Shown piece by piece: positions 26,671 through 35,178 of a stretch of DNA of 64,000 nt. Both the position numbers and the translations under genes were made by a program. This stretch comes from Paenibacillus taichungensis (GTDB taxonomy: Bacteria > Bacillota > Bacilli > Paenibacillales > Paenibacillaceae). The notes under the pieces are model-generated. The model ran no database searches and was not told where the DNA came from. It saw only the letters and a program-made list of their open reading frames with translations. The stretch is taken from assembly GCF_013359905.1 (NCBI RefSeq), contig NZ_JABMCC010000115.1, forward strand, positions 434,001-498,000, given 5' to 3'. The stretch's first letter is position 1. The number at the start of each line of letters is the position of its first letter.

Positions 26671-28455
26671 ATGCTGCGACAGGATTATCCAAGGCCACAA
26701 TTTGTACGTAAAGATTGGCTGAGTTTGAATGGGGAATGGGAATTTGAATTCGATGATGGTAACAAGGGACGTTCGGAAAAATGGAGTGAGGGCAAGCAAG
26801 CATTCAGCCGCCGAATCCAAGTGCCATTTGCTTTTCAAAGTCAACTTAGTGGCATTGCAGATCAGGAATTCCACGATAATGTATGGTACAAACGAACCTT
26901 TGACATTCCGGAGAGCTTCACTGGCAAACGTCTGCTGCTGCACTTCGGAGCCGTGGATTATGAAGCCTCTGTCTGGGTCAATGGACAGCTTGTGGTACGG
27001 CATGAAGGGGGACACACCCCTTTTCATGCCGACATTACGGATGCTCTGCTGGAAGGAAACAATACGCTGACCGTACAAGCGATAGATTATAGCAGGGATG
27101 TAACATTACCGCGCGGGAAGCAGTTCTGGCAGGAGCAATCTGCCCAAATTTTCTATACCCGAACAACTGGAATATGGCAATCGGTGTGGCTCGAAGCTGT
27201 CGCACCCGTTCATCTGCAGAAGGTGCGCCTGACTCCCGATGTTGATCGCAACGAGATCGAAGTTACTGCTCATCTTCAGAGGGAGCAAACAGAACCAAGG
27301 GATTGGCACGCACAGGATGTCAGGCTCCGTGTACAAATTGCCTATCAAGGAGAGCAGCTGTCTGAGGATGAATATCGGATTAGCGGCAGGACAGAGACCC
27401 GTACCATCGGGCTCCACACCTTTAACGAGCATGGCCTTGGCAGGCTGTGGTCACCAGAGCAGCCCAATCTGTATGACATTCATTTCACTGTATTGGTGGA
27501 TGGTGTGCCTGTCGATGAGGTAGATAGCTATTTCGGCATGCGCAAAATCTCTATTGAACAAGGTAAGCTGTTTCTGAATAACCGACCTTATTATATGAAG
27601 CTTGTTCTGGATCAAGGGTATTTCCCGGATGGAAATCTGACTCCACCGAGTGACGAGGCCATCCGGCGTGATGTGGAATTAACGAAGGAACTGGGGTTTA
27701 ACGGCGCCAGAAAACACCAGAAGATTGAAGATCCGAGATATCTGTACTGGTGTGATAAGCTGGGACTGCTGGTGTGGGGAGAGATGGCGAATGCGTACGA
27801 TTTCTCGGATCAATACGTCGCCCAGATAACAAGGGAATGGCAGGAGGCACTGGAAAGGGACTACAACCATCCATGTGTTGTGGTCTGGGTACCTCTTAAT
27901 GAAAGCTGGGGTGTTCCGAACATCCTGACCAGCAAGGAACAGCAGTATCATGCCTTGTCGATGTATTATTTGACCAAGTCACTGGATTCTACCCGTCCGG
28001 TCATTTCCAATGATGGCTGGGAGATGGTTCAGACCGACTTGTATAACATCCATGATTATGAATGGAGAAGAGAGGTTCTGGAGGAACGCTACCGCACTCG
28101 TGAAAATGCGGTAAAAGCCCTTCCGGGCAGTCGAAAGCTTAGCGTGGGTAACTATCGTTATGAAGGACAGCCCGTTTTAATTACCGAATTCGGTGGAATC
28201 GGGTATAAGAAAAGTGACTGGGAAGGCTGGGGTTACTCCGGAGCGGAAAATGACGAAGATTTTGCACAGCGATTGCATGCCGTAGTACAGCCACTATTGG
28301 ATTCTCCAGTAGTAGAAGGATTTTGTTACACCCAGCTGACGGACGTGGAACAGGAAATTAACGGTCTGCTGACGTATGACCGACAGCCCAAGATGCCGAT
28401 GGAACAGATTCGGGCAATTATTGAAGGACATTATCCATCGTCGGCCGGCGAATAA
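26671..28455 (+). CDS. GH2-family glycoside hydrolase 2 (paralog)
   Basis: 594 residues from ATG 26671 (AGGAGAG 10 bases upstream); a GTG at 26650 overlaps the previous stop and is a weaker choice. Same domain order as the preceding gene and a shared opening (DYPRPQFVR, then LNGEW). Acid/base Glu411 in WVPLNESWG, nucleophile Glu506 in ITEFGG. About half the residues match by eye, so this is an old tandem duplication, perhaps with divided substrate specificity. Only 17 bases separate the genes, and expression should be coupled. Cytoplasmic. Confidence 0.93.
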   Translation: MLRQDYPRPQFVRKDWLSLNGEWEFEFDDGNKGRSEKWSEGKQAFSRRIQVPFAFQSQLSGIADQEFHDNVWYKRTFDIPESFTGKRLLLHFGAVDYEASVWVNGQLVVRHEGGHTPFHADITDALLEGNNTLTVQAIDYSRDVTLPRGKQFWQEQSAQIFYTRTTGIWQSVWLEAVAPVHLQKVRLTPDVDRNEIEVTAHLQREQTEPRDWHAQDVRLRVQIAYQGEQLSEDEYRISGRTETRTIGLHTFNEHGLGRLWSPEQPNLYDIHFTVLVDGVPVDEVDSYFGMRKISIEQGKLFLNNRPYYMKLVLDQGYFPDGNLTPPSDEAIRRDVELTKELGFNGARKHQKIEDPRYLYWCDKLGLLVWGEMANAYDFSDQYVAQITREWQEALERDYNHPCVVVWVPLNESWGVPNILTSKEQQYHALSMYYLTKSLDSTRPVISNDGWEMVQTDLYNIHDYEWRREVLEERYRTRENAVKALPGSRKLSVGNYRYEGQPVLITEFGGIGYKKSDWEGWGYSGAENDEDFAQRLHAVVQPLLDSPVVEGFCYTQLTDVEQEINGLLTYDRQPKMPMEQIRAIIEGHYPSSAGE

Positions 28456-28467
28456 GGAGGGGAATAC

Positions 28468-29478
28468 GTGTTGAATACAAAGGAGACAAGTAGATCCTGG
28501 GAAGGCGATTTTCAAGGGGAAAAGGCCATTTACCTTCGCTTTGGTTCCAGTGAGGCTGTTATGCTGCCGGAGATCGGTGGTAATCTTGTCGCTTATCGTG
28601 ATCTTGAGCGGGGGCTTCGCTTCCTTCATGAACCGTCATCAGAAGAGATGGATTCATTCAAGGCAAGACCCATGATTCACGGGATCCCCGTTCTGTTTCC
28701 GCCAAATCGCTATGAGGACGGGCGGTTTGCCTGGAACGGGCAGACGCTTCAGTTTCCGGTCAATGAGGAAACCACAGGCAATCATTTGCATGGATTTTTG
28801 TATAATAGGCCCTGGGTTGTGGATGAGTATGGACATACCGAGAATGAAAGCCATGTCTCGGTGTCCATAACTGTTGATGAAACTCATCCGATATACGTAT
28901 GCTTTCCTTTTCAATTCAGTATTACATTACGTTACTCGCTGAGCAGTGATGGACTCATGCAGCATGTCCGCATTCGCAATCATGGAAGCTCGAGTATGCC
29001 GTGCCTGATCGCTTTTCATACCTCAATTAACGCTCCCTTTAATCCGGGAGGATCGGCTCGTGATTACAAGCTCAAGTTGACCATTGGAGACAGATGGGAA
29101 TTGAATCAACGTATGCTGCCAACGACCTGTTTTCAGCCCTTGATTCAGGAGGAAGAGCAGATGCGTGACTCCGGGGTATATCCGTTCTTTGCAGAAATGG
29201 ATAATCACTACACTGCTGTACCGCAAAACGGGAGAAACCGGATGGAGCTTCAGGATACGAAGGATGGAATGACATTGGTTTACGATGTGGGAACTTCATA
29301 TAAACAATGGATGATCTGGAACAATAATGCGGAAGAAGGTTTTTTCTGTCCCGAACCGCAGATCAATCTTGTGAATGCACCAAATCTGGATATGCAGGCC
29401 GAGGAAGCTGGATTATTTAGTCTGCATCCGGGAGAAATCTGGGAGGAAACGAGCAGATTGTATCTGCGTCATTCGTAA
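28468..29478 (+). CDS. Aldose 1-epimerase-like (galactose mutarotase family) protein
   Basis: 336 residues from a GTG at 28468 (TAAGGAGGGG 5 bases before; a TTG follows directly). The galactose-mutarotase-like beta-sandwich is suggested by VMLPEIGGNLVAYRD, the His in NHLHGFLYNRPW, HTSINAPF, and FFCPEPQINLVNAPN near the end, where the catalytic Glu/His of aldose epimerases are found. It would interconvert sugar anomers released by the two GH2 enzymes and is the last gene of the cre-controlled operon. Confidence 0.85.
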   Translation: MLNTKETSRSWEGDFQGEKAIYLRFGSSEAVMLPEIGGNLVAYRDLERGLRFLHEPSSEEMDSFKARPMIHGIPVLFPPNRYEDGRFAWNGQTLQFPVNEETTGNHLHGFLYNRPWVVDEYGHTENESHVSVSITVDETHPIYVCFPFQFSITLRYSLSSDGLMQHVRIRNHGSSSMPCLIAFHTSINAPFNPGGSARDYKLKLTIGDRWELNQRMLPTTCFQPLIQEEEQMRDSGVYPFFAEMDNHYTAVPQNGRNRMELQDTKDGMTLVYDVGTSYKQWMIWNNNAEEGFFCPEPQINLVNAPNLDMQAEEAGLFSLHPGEIWEETSRLYLRHS

Positions 29479-29489
29479 AAATAAAGATG

Positions 29490-29537
29490 AAGGGGAGCAG
29501 CCAGGACAGCTAATGCTGTGATCGCTGCTCCTTTTAA
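29490..29537 (+). terminator. Terminator of the GH2 operon
   Basis: AAGGGGAGCAGC pairs with GCTGCTCCTTTT, with an inner ACAGC/GCTGT stem. It lies 11 bases after the epimerase stop. Confidence 0.82.
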
Positions 29538-29583
29538 AAACCAATGAATGCAGTGAATTCAGTCTGTCGTCGCCACACTGAAT

Positions 29584-30114
29584 TTAAAATAAGATAATGC
29601 CTGCTGCTCCAGCCACACTGAGAATCAGAAGGGGATGAAGCTTGTACTTGAGCAGGAGAAACAAACAAACTCCGCTAATAAGTAGTGTCGCGATCCATAC
29701 CCAGCTTATACCTGCCTCTTCAGTTGGATATCCAAAATGAATGGCAGCATAGATAATGAGTCCCGTCGTTACAGGGCGCAAGCCATATAAAGAGGACTTT
29801 ACCCATGAGTTGTCGTGCACCCGATAAAATAAGGCGGAGAGTAGCACAATTACGACGAGTGAAGGCAAAATCATACCTGCAGTAGAGACAGCGGCTCCGA
29901 TATAACCTGCCGTCCGATAGCCAATCAACGTTGCGGCATTGGTTGCAATCGAGCCGGGCGCCATACCGGCCAGTGCTACGGTTTGTTGGAATTCAGCGCT
30001 TGTGAGCCATCCTTTTTCCGTTACCTCGTGTTGAATGATCGGAATAACGGCGTAACCGCCACCAAATGAAACGAGGCCTACACGTATAAACATCATGAAC
30101 AGGTCCCAGTACAT
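29584..30114 (-). CDS. Chromate transporter (ChrA) family half protein 1
   Basis: 176 residues, one CHR domain: FGGGYAVIPIIQHEV near the N-terminus and LAGMAPGSIATNAATLIGY after it, with five to six predicted helices. Two such short proteins are encoded side by side and would form the antiparallel pair known for short-chain CHR transporters. The family exports chromate and is thought to handle sulfate-like anions. GGAGCGATTGAG precedes the ATG. It is the last gene of a sulfatase-led minus-strand operon, 24 bases after the other half. Confidence 0.9.
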   Translation of the reverse strand: MYWDLFMMFIRVGLVSFGGGYAVIPIIQHEVTEKGWLTSAEFQQTVALAGMAPGSIATNAATLIGYRTAGYIGAAVSTAGMILPSLVVIVLLSALFYRVHDNSWVKSSLYGLRPVTTGLIIYAAIHFGYPTEEAGISWVWIATLLISGVCLFLLLKYKLHPLLILSVAGAAGIILF

Positions 30115-30138
30115 CTCAATCGCTCCGATTCGTCTTAC

Positions 30139-30792
30139 TTAAATGTAATATTCCAGTTCCGGATAGCTGCCTGTTACAGACTTCTTCTCCATTTTCACTT
30201 GAAGGCCCAGTCGTTTTTTGATCCGAATCACGGCCATGCCGCATATCAATCCCGAAATAATAAGATAGAGGGGATGGATTCCTGCAAACAACAGCACGGC
30301 TACGGTCACAATGGCAGCTATTGCTGTTGTTGTATCTAAGATAGAATATCTGGCCGTCCGATAAGCTGCCATGCTAATTAATGCAATAATGCCACCGTTC
30401 ATTCCTTTTAAAGCAGCTTCAACTTTGGGTTGGTTACGAAATAGGATGGCGAACACGCTGATCAGGATCACAATCAAAAACGTGGGACATGTCACGCCGA
30501 TGACGGCAGATACAGCTCCCGCAATTCCTGCCTGGCGATGTCCGATCATCGCAGCGGCATTGACGCCAACTCCTCCGGGAGCCGAGCCGGCAAGCGATAT
30601 AAGCTCACCGATCTCGTCCTCTTGCATCCATTTTTTCTTGTTCACCACTTCGCGTTCAATAATTGGCAGCATCGCATATCCGCCTCCAAAGGTGGAAGGA
30701 CCGATGCAAAAGAAAGTCCAAAAAAGCTGGATCAGTAACATAAATTGTTCGTTCAGGTTCTTAATGCTACCCTTATCCTTTCCATCACGCAT
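30139..30792 (-). CDS. Chromate transporter (ChrA) family half protein 2
   Basis: 217 residues when started at the ATG at 30792, which overlaps the last 8 bases of the sulfatase gene. The frame continues another 82 codons upstream inside the sulfatase gene, but that part has no family resemblance. CHR signatures are FGGGYAMLPIIEREVV and LAGSAPGGVGVNAAAMIGH. A short basic C-terminal tail follows the last helix. The ribosome binding site is weak, so translation probably depends on coupling to the sulfatase. Forms a pair with the next gene. Anion specificity is unknown. Confidence 0.88.
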   Translation of the reverse strand: MRDGKDKGSIKNLNEQFMLLIQLFWTFFCIGPSTFGGGYAMLPIIEREVVNKKKWMQEDEIGELISLAGSAPGGVGVNAAAMIGHRQAGIAGAVSAVIGVTCPTFLIVILISVFAILFRNQPKVEAALKGMNGGIIALISMAAYRTARYSILDTTTAIAAIVTVAVLLFAGIHPLYLIISGLICGMAVIRIKKRLGLQVKMEKKSVTGSYPELEYYI

Positions 30793-32323
30793 GATGAATT
30801 CGAGGCATCGGCATGGACTCCTTGCCAAGCTCAGCCCAGATATATTTGAGCAGAAGCTCAGACTTGAGCTCGGTGTACTCAGGTTCATTCCACAAGTTAA
30901 AACGTTCATCAGGATCCTGTTCAAGATCGAAAAGTTCACCATAGGTCTGATTGTAATAGACGGTGATTTTATACCGCTGTTCGACATATGTTTTTTGATG
31001 AATCGTCGTGGGTTCGTGTCGAAATTCGCAGAGAGCATGATTACGAACGGCTTCCTTGGCGCCCATCCACACTTTCTTCTGATCGATGCCCGTCATGGCA
31101 TGCGGAATTGCAATGTTGCAAAGAGACAAGAAGGTAGGAGCCAGATCGACCAGCGATTGTATGGCATTTGATTTTTTCGCAGCAGGCACCTCACCAGGAT
31201 ATCTTACGATAAATGGGATTTTGATAAGATCTTCGTAATGGAATCCACCCTTGGCCTGAAGACCATGCTGTCCAAAGAAATGACCATGATCGGTTGTGAA
31301 AACGACGATCGTATCGTCTGCAATACCCAACTCATCCAGCTTATCGAGAATTTTGCCAATATATTTATCCATCATGCTGATCATTCCGTAATACACGCCG
31401 ACCAGTTTTTTCTTGTCATACTTCGTTAGCCGGGATTTGTCGCCATATTCATAATAATGATGCGAACGGTAACCGTGAATGCCGAAACCGGTTTCAACCA
31501 GATGCTCAAAATTCGGATTCTCCTCCTGGGTCAGTTGAAAATGTGGTGGGTTACGATCATGCTCTCCAGGTGTTATAGAGGGAATCGTCAGATCATCGGG
31601 GTCATACATGGAATCCCAAGGTTCCGGTACCAGATATTCCGGATGCGGGTCGAAAAAGCTGGCCCACAGAAAAAATGGATCATCATCATGGGTGTATTGC
31701 TCCAAAAGTGAATTGGTTCGTTCGGCGATCCAGGTGTTGTAGTGATATTTCTCAGGGATGGGCCACGTATACGTTACGGAAGGGTCCATCGTCCCAGTTG
31801 GGGGAAGGAAGTAATCCCTCCAGTTCGTACATCCCTGTTCTTCCAGCCAGAGCGCGTAATGCTGACCGACATGCGCTTCATTCGTATGATTACGTGTTAA
31901 CTCTACATGGTCAAAGCCGTAAAATGGACCGTGGAAATGTCTCCAGTACTCCAAATCCTGCAGGATGGGATACGCTTCAGACGACGGGTATTCCTCTGTA
32001 GATTTTAAAGGCTGAAAATGTGCTTTACCTACTAGGGCAGTGCGGTAACCTGCCTCCTGGAAACTTTCCCCGACGGTATGACGATCTTCAAGCAGTTTTG
32101 TGCCTAACGTCCAGGCTCCATGCTGACTGGGGTACATGCCTGTAATAATAGAAGCACGGCTAGGGGTGCAGGTAGGGTTTGGGCAATAAGCCCGATCAAA
32201 CGTTGTTCCTTGCCGGGCAAGCCGGTCCAGATTGGGCGTGGAAATCTCAGACTGAAAAGCCCCGATTGTGTTCCAGTGCTGCTGGTCACTAGTGATTAGC
32301 AAAATGTTAGGTGTTCTCGACAA
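30785..32323 (-). CDS. Type I sulfatase (formylglycine-dependent)
   Basis: 512 residues from a TTG at 32323, with AGGAGGCG 7 bases upstream; an ATG 16 codons earlier has no site. Metal-binding Asp13 is in LLITSDQQHWN. The sulfatase core CTPSR has Cys52, the residue converted to formylglycine, and a second metal motif TTDHGHFFGQHG lies near residue 345. No export signal, so it is cytoplasmic and would act on imported, sulfated sugars. No anaerobic maturase (anSME) is encoded in this window. It is divergent from the AraC/YesM/YesN regulators and overlaps a ChrA-type gene at its 3' end. Confidence 0.93.
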   Translation of the reverse strand: MSRTPNILLITSDQQHWNTIGAFQSEISTPNLDRLARQGTTFDRAYCPNPTCTPSRASIITGMYPSQHGAWTLGTKLLEDRHTVGESFQEAGYRTALVGKAHFQPLKSTEEYPSSEAYPILQDLEYWRHFHGPFYGFDHVELTRNHTNEAHVGQHYALWLEEQGCTNWRDYFLPPTGTMDPSVTYTWPIPEKYHYNTWIAERTNSLLEQYTHDDDPFFLWASFFDPHPEYLVPEPWDSMYDPDDLTIPSITPGEHDRNPPHFQLTQEENPNFEHLVETGFGIHGYRSHHYYEYGDKSRLTKYDKKKLVGVYYGMISMMDKYIGKILDKLDELGIADDTIVVFTTDHGHFFGQHGLQAKGGFHYEDLIKIPFIVRYPGEVPAAKKSNAIQSLVDLAPTFLSLCNIAIPHAMTGIDQKKVWMGAKEAVRNHALCEFRHEPTTIHQKTYVEQRYKITVYYNQTYGELFDLEQDPDERFNLWNEPEYTELKSELLLKYIWAELGKESMPMPRIHHA

Positions 32324-32446
32324 GTGTAATCGCCTCCTAGTAAGATGATATTGAAAAAAACGAGTTATCAAAATAGCCCGGTGTTATATTTTTATTGTCA
32401 TTTTGTTATGATCGAACAAAATAGGAGAAGGAGGGAACTCTCTACG

Positions 32447-33301
32447 ATGCAGGAATATGAGTATGAGTATGCAGAATTCATCTACTATAAGCCAGGATAT
32501 TTGGATAAAGAGGAACACATCTGGCCAGTGCGAGCAGGGCGAAGTATAGCCAAATCCAATTACCGGGTTGGCCCCAAACGTATCGAGTGTTACAGTCTTC
32601 ATTTTGTGCGTGAAGGTATGATTAGGCTTGAGTTTGATGGCAAGCGAGTGGACCTGCAGAAGAATGATCTGTTTTGTCTGTTTCCCGGCAGAACCTATTA
32701 CTATCACATGCTTGCCTCGGAATCTCCATTGCAAATGAACTGGCTAGCATTGGATGGGCCTAAAGTCAAACCTTTATTGGAGCTGGCCGGCTTGACTCCG
32801 GAAAGTCCGTTTGGCAAACAGATGTGTTCTCCACAGGTCCAGGAAACGTCGGAACGTCTGATTCATGCATTAGCATGTGTGGAACGGTGGAAGCCAGCAG
32901 TATCGCTGGAGTTGCATGGGTTGGTATATGGATTGTTAGCCAGTATTGTTCCAGACACCAACTATGCACAGCCTACAGAATTGGCTGGCTGGATTCATGA
33001 ATGCATGGATTACATGGAATTGCATGCAACAGAGGGCATTTCCGTGCAGCAGGTTGCCGACTTTGCAGGGGTTCATCGTTCATATTTCTCCAACATGTTC
33101 ACCACTCAGGTTGGACTGCCTCCGTTAAAATTCATGCAGAGAATACGAATGGATAAGGCCAAACAGCTTCTAAAGGATACGGATGCTACTGTTACGGAAA
33201 TTGCTTTGTCGCTGGGTTATCCGAATTTATATTCATTTACCAGAGCATTCAAAATCTATTATAAAGTACCTCCAATCATGATGCGGAGAACCTCAAGCTG
33301 A
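32447..33301 (+). CDS. AraC-family regulator
   Basis: 284 residues from ATG 32447 (GAAGGAGGGA about 11 bases before); an upstream in-frame extension of 34 residues has no site. N-terminal cupin sensor domain (about 25-150; LEFDGKRVDLQKNDLFCLFPG) and C-terminal double HTH: VQQVADFAGVHRSYFSNMFTTQ and VTEIALSLGYPNLYSFTRAFK. It is divergent from the sulfatase gene and upstream of a YesM/YesN-type system, so it probably regulates the surrounding sugar genes, with a sugar as ligand. Confidence 0.92.
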   Translation: MQEYEYEYAEFIYYKPGYLDKEEHIWPVRAGRSIAKSNYRVGPKRIECYSLHFVREGMIRLEFDGKRVDLQKNDLFCLFPGRTYYYHMLASESPLQMNWLALDGPKVKPLLELAGLTPESPFGKQMCSPQVQETSERLIHALACVERWKPAVSLELHGLVYGLLASIVPDTNYAQPTELAGWIHECMDYMELHATEGISVQQVADFAGVHRSYFSNMFTTQVGLPPLKFMQRIRMDKAKQLLKDTDATVTEIALSLGYPNLYSFTRAFKIYYKVPPIMMRRTSS

Positions 33302-33375
33302 TCCTGAATATACCGATGTCCAGTATGGAGAACGCTTACTTTTTTTAATGGATCATGAAAAAGGAGACTCCCACA

Positions 33376-35175
33376 ATGAAGCTCTCTACATTGCAGAGAT
33401 GGATTTCACCGAAACGCAGCATTCAAGGGAAAATTTTTATCGCTTTTATTGTCGTTACGCTAGTATCCATTATTTTGATTACGGTCATTGTTTATATGAG
33501 CATGCGTGAGACGATTACGCAAAATGCCATTACGTCGGTTTCGGACAGCATAAGGCAGGCAGATGAATCATTGAATATAATGCTGGAAGAGATCGATCGG
33601 CTGAATACGGTCGTGGTGACTAACAAAAACACGGTCATTGACACTTTGCTCAGTCCGAATGAAGAGATCAGCTATGAGTGGTTTCAGGAGCAGAAGCGGA
33701 TGGATGAATTTCTATCGTCGCTGATCGATTATAAAGCTTACATTTCACGGATAGCCGTTGTGGGCCTGAGCGGGAAAGTTTTTTTCTCAGGTGGACCTTG
33801 GCTGGACAGGACCATCTTGGGTACCCCAATGATGAATTACATGCTGCAAAATGGATCAAAGCACGCATATTTCAAGCAGACAGGGGTGTCAAATGCCGTC
33901 ACCATCGGTCGGGAAATCCGTTATAACCGTGCGACTATTGGGTTTGTCATGGTGGATCTTAATTATGAGTTTATCCAGAAAACATATGACGTGAGACCAA
34001 CTACAGATAGCATGATCTATGTACTCGATAAGGGAAATCAATTCATCTATGAAACCCGAACTGATTCACCTCTTACTCCATCTTATCAGCAAATTAAGGA
34101 GATCAATCAGCAATTTAAAACGGATGGTGAAGCAGTCAGGCGGTACATTGATGGAAAAGAATTTATCGTTGTTTGCCGTCAATCCGACTATACTGGGTGG
34201 AGTACTATTTCTTTGGTTCCGATGGATTCTCTGCTGACCGAATCGGTGAAGCTGCGCAACCTGCTGGCAGAGGTGTCCATTATTGTGTTTGTCGTTGTTC
34301 TGATCGTTTCTCTTCAAGTCTCTTCCCGAATTACCCTGAATATCCGGAAACTAAAATCACTAATGATGTTGGTTAAGGATGGGAACCTGACACTTCCCAA
34401 AAATGAGATTAACAGTGAAGATGAGACAGGACAACTGTACCATGTCTTTAACGGCATGGTGGAAGAATTGAAAGATCTGCTCGAAGGAATCCGCGTCAGC
34501 GAGAAAGAAAAGCGGGAAGCTGAGCTAACTGCGCTCCAAGCACAAATCCATCCTCATTTTTTATACAATTCGCTCAATACGATCAAGTATCTGGCCAGGA
34601 TGAACGGAGTGCCAAACATTGAAGCGGTCTCGGGATCGTTGATTGAGCTCATGCGAAGTGTCCTCGGTAATTCAAGCGAATTCCTTACGGTTCGTGAAGA
34701 ATTGGCATATGTTGAGCACTACATCTCCATCATGAAGTACAGATATATGAAGCCAATTCGGATGATTACCGAAATTGAAGATGACGAATTGCTGGATTGT
34801 CGGGTGTTGAAGCTGATGCTGCAGCCCATGGTTGAAAATGCAATTATTCATGGAATCGGACCACTCGAACAGGATGGATTTATATTGATACGGGTGTATG
34901 AAGAAGGAAACAATCTCCATATTGATGTGGTGGACAACGGAAAGGGGATCACGGAGGAGCAGCGGGAGTATTTACTGAAAGGTACGGGTACAAACGGAGA
35001 AACCTCACGTTTTAGTGGAATGGGTGTACGTAATGTACACGAACGAATCGTTCGCACGTACGGCGACTCGTATGGCGTCCATTTGTGCAGTGAACCCGGG
35101 GTGTACACTAAAGCTGAAATTCGGCTCCCCAAACTGGAGAAAAGTGTGGAAAATAACAAACGAGAGGTGATATAA
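33376..35175 (+). CDS. Sensor histidine kinase, YesM type
   Basis: 599 residues from ATG 33376 (AAGGAGA 8 bases upstream). Order: cytoplasmic tail, membrane helix (about 20-42), extracellular Cache-like domain (about 45-290), second helix (298-315), HAMP-like linker, His_kinase domain with QAQIHPHFLYNSL (phospho-His about 394) and an HATPase with VVDNGKGI. This is the class that senses sugars with a binding-protein partner in Bacillales. The response regulator gene starts 4 bases after its stop region, so they are translated together. Confidence 0.93.
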   Translation: MKLSTLQRWISPKRSIQGKIFIAFIVVTLVSIILITVIVYMSMRETITQNAITSVSDSIRQADESLNIMLEEIDRLNTVVVTNKNTVIDTLLSPNEEISYEWFQEQKRMDEFLSSLIDYKAYISRIAVVGLSGKVFFSGGPWLDRTILGTPMMNYMLQNGSKHAYFKQTGVSNAVTIGREIRYNRATIGFVMVDLNYEFIQKTYDVRPTTDSMIYVLDKGNQFIYETRTDSPLTPSYQQIKEINQQFKTDGEAVRRYIDGKEFIVVCRQSDYTGWSTISLVPMDSLLTESVKLRNLLAEVSIIVFVVVLIVSLQVSSRITLNIRKLKSLMMLVKDGNLTLPKNEINSEDETGQLYHVFNGMVEELKDLLEGIRVSEKEKREAELTALQAQIHPHFLYNSLNTIKYLARMNGVPNIEAVSGSLIELMRSVLGNSSEFLTVREELAYVEHYISIMKYRYMKPIRMITEIEDDELLDCRVLKLMLQPMVENAIIHGIGPLEQDGFILIRVYEEGNNLHIDVVDNGKGITEEQREYLLKGTGTNGETSRFSGMGVRNVHERIVRTYGDSYGVHLCSEPGVYTKAEIRLPKLEKSVENNKREVI

Positions 35176-35178
35176 GCC

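Noticed and set aside
30793-31038. 82-codon N-terminal extension of the second ChrA-type protein
   Set aside because: Falls inside the sulfatase gene, has no family resemblance and no ribosome site; the CHR domain begins after the ATG at 30792.
30371-31171. 266-codon plus-strand frame opposite ChrA-type and sulfatase genes
   Set aside because: Antisense to two well-supported genes; composition is that of a complementary-strand shadow.
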